Below, piece by piece: positions 62,671 through 64,000 of a DNA stretch of 64,000 bases (its first letter is position 1; each line of letters begins with the position of its first letter). The notes under the pieces are model-generated. The model made no database searches. It was given only the letters and a program-made list of their open reading frames with translations, and was not told the origin of the DNA. Source of the stretch: Nitrospira sp. (GTDB lineage Bacteria; Nitrospirota; Nitrospiria; Nitrospirales; Nitrospiraceae); the NCBI GenBank assembly GCA_018242685.1, contig JAFEBM010000027.1, positions 1 through 64,000 on the forward strand, written 5' to 3'. Both the position numbers and the translations under genes were made by a program.

Positions 62671-62829
62671 GCCGCACGAAGGTACCTTTCCGGCTGCCCG
62701 ATGGAACGTGGGGCGTGAATACCTCCGATGCGCGGAAACGGTGGGCTTCGGCATGATGTCGACCTCTATGTGAGTCTTGGCCGACCTGAGAAACCAGACC
62801 AACCAACCAAACGAACCAGCCAGATCAGG
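62671..62829 (+). pseudogene. DUF4143 gene 3' scrap, copy B
   Basis: Reads RTKVPFRLPDGTWGVNTSDA then RKRWASA and stop at 62754-62756, the last 27 codons of the ATPase at 59487, followed by the same downstream 70 bp (gacctctatgtgagtcttgg). The preceding 200 nt do not match the gene. Nothing else was recognised in 62410-62961. Confidence 0.85.
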
Positions 62830-62961
62830 CAAAGGAGAACAACTAACCAGCGCTCGCGCGATGCGATGGATGACAGGCTGTTGGACGAAGGAAACGACGT
62901 CCCCGCTGTGGGACGGTAACGCAATGTCCCCGCGACCTCACAGGCTTCTCACCGCTTTCGG

Positions 62962-63213
62962 CTATGCGCAGGCTTTCTTACTCGGTTCATGTCGAAGACC
63001 CAGCAATCCGTCGATCGATAGATCTTCGTCGAGGAGCGGCCAATGAATGCCATATCCCGATGGGCTCACCTCAAATACTTGTTGTTCCCGTGTCGATGCG
63101 GCGAGCCGATCAGACAATTCCGCGAGTGGAAAGGAAAGCTTTCTCCCGTCCACCTCAAGCCGCAACCACCCCTCTTCGACGACAACCTCTTTCACATTGT
63201 GATAGTTACCCAT
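62962..63213 (-). CDS. DUF2442 family protein
   Basis: About 83 residues from ATG 63213: MGNYHNVKEVVVEEGWLRLE, then FPLAELSDRLAASTREQQVF, then GYGIHWPLLDEDLSIDGLLG, which is the DUF2442 pattern (W-x-x-L-D-E-D-L-S). Such proteins accompany DUF4160 in presumed toxin-antitoxin pairs; the DUF4160 gene lies just upstream with an 8-bp overlap. In-frame ATG 63237 is an alternative start. Confidence 0.85.
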   Translation of the reverse strand: MGNYHNVKEVVVEEGWLRLEVDGRKLSFPLAELSDRLAASTREQQVFEVSPSGYGIHWPLLDEDLSIDGLLGLRHEPSKKACA

Positions 63214-63473
63214 GCTTCTTCCTCCGTTCAAACTCATCCCACTGTCGGAGAATGTAGTCGAAATGTTCAAACACAATCTTTCTCACCTCTCGAGTATCTC
63301 GCGCATTCATCTGATAAACAAATACCTCTTCGAGATCGTAGCCCTCTCGATCCAGCCAATACTTGCCACTCCTTCTCGGCTTTGCGCGCATGCACATGCG
63401 GAGGCTCATTTGCTTCGTTCGCGTAGAAAAAGAATCGCCAACCGAGAATCTGGAGAATTGTCGGCATACCCAT
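63206..63473 (-). pseudogene. DUF4160 family gene with a frameshift
   Basis: From ATG 63467 or 63473 one frame reads MPTILQILGWRFFFYANEAN then EPPHVHARKAEKE; the continuation GKYWLDREGYDLEEVFVYQM and EVRKIVFEHFDYILRQWDEF is in the next frame. Removing one base at about 63368 joins them exactly. The intact product would be about 87 residues. Partner of DUF2442; the pair is probably inactive if the frameshift is real. Confidence 0.8.
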
Positions 63474-63643
63474 TCCGCGATCATCCAAAACAAGGTGCCG
63501 CCTCTGGTCTTTGCGTAATGCCGTCACGCAACATTCCCATACTCCGTGAGATGCGTCAAGCCAGGCGCTTCCGATTTCTGCGTAGGAGCTCCGCCTCCTC
63601 CAAGAGAGTGGCGAACATTATCGAGCAGGATCAGACTGAGGTT

Positions 63644-63780
63644 CTGGAGGCCGCCGAACTGGGACGAGTGAAGCGAAAAATGATCGTGTGCCGCACGAGG
63701 GTGCCCTTCCGGCTGCCGGATGGAACGTGGGTCGTGAATACGTCCGATGCGCGGAAACGGGTGACTTCGGCATGATGCCG
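63644..63780 (+). pseudogene. DUF4143 gene 3' scrap, copy C
   Basis: Reads LEAAELGRVKRKMIVCRTRV, then PFRLPDGTWVVNTSDARKR, then VTSA and stop at 63773-63775, matching the last 45 codons of the ATPase at 59487. The upstream joint near 63640 has no match. The remaining sequence to 64000 shows nothing I recognise. Confidence 0.85.
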
Positions 63781-64000
63781 GTGGGCAGCCTTATTTCTGC
63801 TCGTGCTTGTTAGGGCCTCGCTCAGGTCGCATTTTGTTTGATTCGCTATACCATCAGCACCTTCTCTCTACACCGAGTCTTGCCGTCAAAAAAACGTTTG
63901 AATTTGTCACGCGCGGTGCGGTAAGTATAATCTAAAGCCTTCCTAACTAATAAAAAGTGGCGCGAGTATCACAGGCCGCGAGTTGGTGAAAGGGAAGGCG

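Overview
The window is bacterial, with moderately high GC and GTG/TTG starts. The gene content (short flagellin with FlaG-FliD-FliS, a CheY-CheZ-MotA-MotB run, a type II secretion cluster with a PilM-like GspL, many stacked c-di-GMP and two-component genes) suggests a member of Nitrospirota, probably Nitrospira. That assignment is an inference from gene style, not from a database search.

Layout. 1-716: the 3' end of a 23S rRNA, a 5S rRNA and the operon terminator. 717-2847: a scrap zone with a BrnT/BrnA-like remnant, a broken IS481-type transposase and an IS3-family element whose orfA carries an early in-frame stop. 2973-7120 (minus): a large hybrid histidine kinase behind an HD-GYP c-di-GMP phosphodiesterase. 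7360-8082: a YcgR-like PilZ protein. 8429-18242: a sugar-transfer island (giant multidomain glycosyltransferase/methyltransferase with a frameshift, two GT9 proteins, a CgeB-like glycosyltransferase, one unknown protein) leading into flagellin. 18438-21887: flagellin, FlaG, FliD, FliS, a FliT-like protein. 22095-25161: a GGDEF-fold protein with a destroyed active site, a PilZ protein, a FlhG/MinD-type ATPase and a small HTH protein. 25442-41936: cheY-cheZ-motA-motB, STAS/CheZ-like/cheY/cheA, cheW plus a PAS kinase and its regulator, an MCP, cheR-cheD-cheB. 41953-45223: a partner-switching set (two STAS proteins, REC-SpoIIE phosphatase, Hpt, REC-HATPase). 45280-55970 (minus): type II secretion genes gspC-E-F-G-H-I-J-N-L-M-K, with no gspD. 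56117-59377: gmd, GDP-fucose synthase and a UDP-GlcNAc 2-epimerase. 59487-64000: an accessory tail with a DUF4143 ATPase and two scraps of its 3' end, a MazF-like gene, a PIN/UPF0175 toxin-antitoxin pair and a DUF4160/DUF2442 pair with a frameshift.

How it fits together. Ten sites resembling sigma-28 (FliA) flagellar promoters can be read by eye, in two spacing classes, ahead of the HD-GYP/kinase operon, the PilZ gene, flagellin, the divergent FlhG-like/HTH pair, cheY, the STAS-cheA operon, cheW, the MCP and cheR; an eleventh, weaker one precedes the epimerase. If real, they tie the c-di-GMP enzymes, the chemosensory pathway and the partner-switch proteins into one late flagellar regulon. The sugar-transfer genes directly upstream of a small Ser/Thr-rich flagellin are most simply read as a flagellin glycosylation locus.

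The features most deserving a second look are the partner-switch module tied to chemotaxis, the GGDEF protein that keeps an RxxD inhibitory site but has lost catalysis, the giant glycosyltransferase with a one-base frameshift, the palindromic repeat carried in frame inside the CheB linker, and the 116-bp tandem duplication across the gspJ/gspN junction. No CRISPR array or tRNA gene was recognised.
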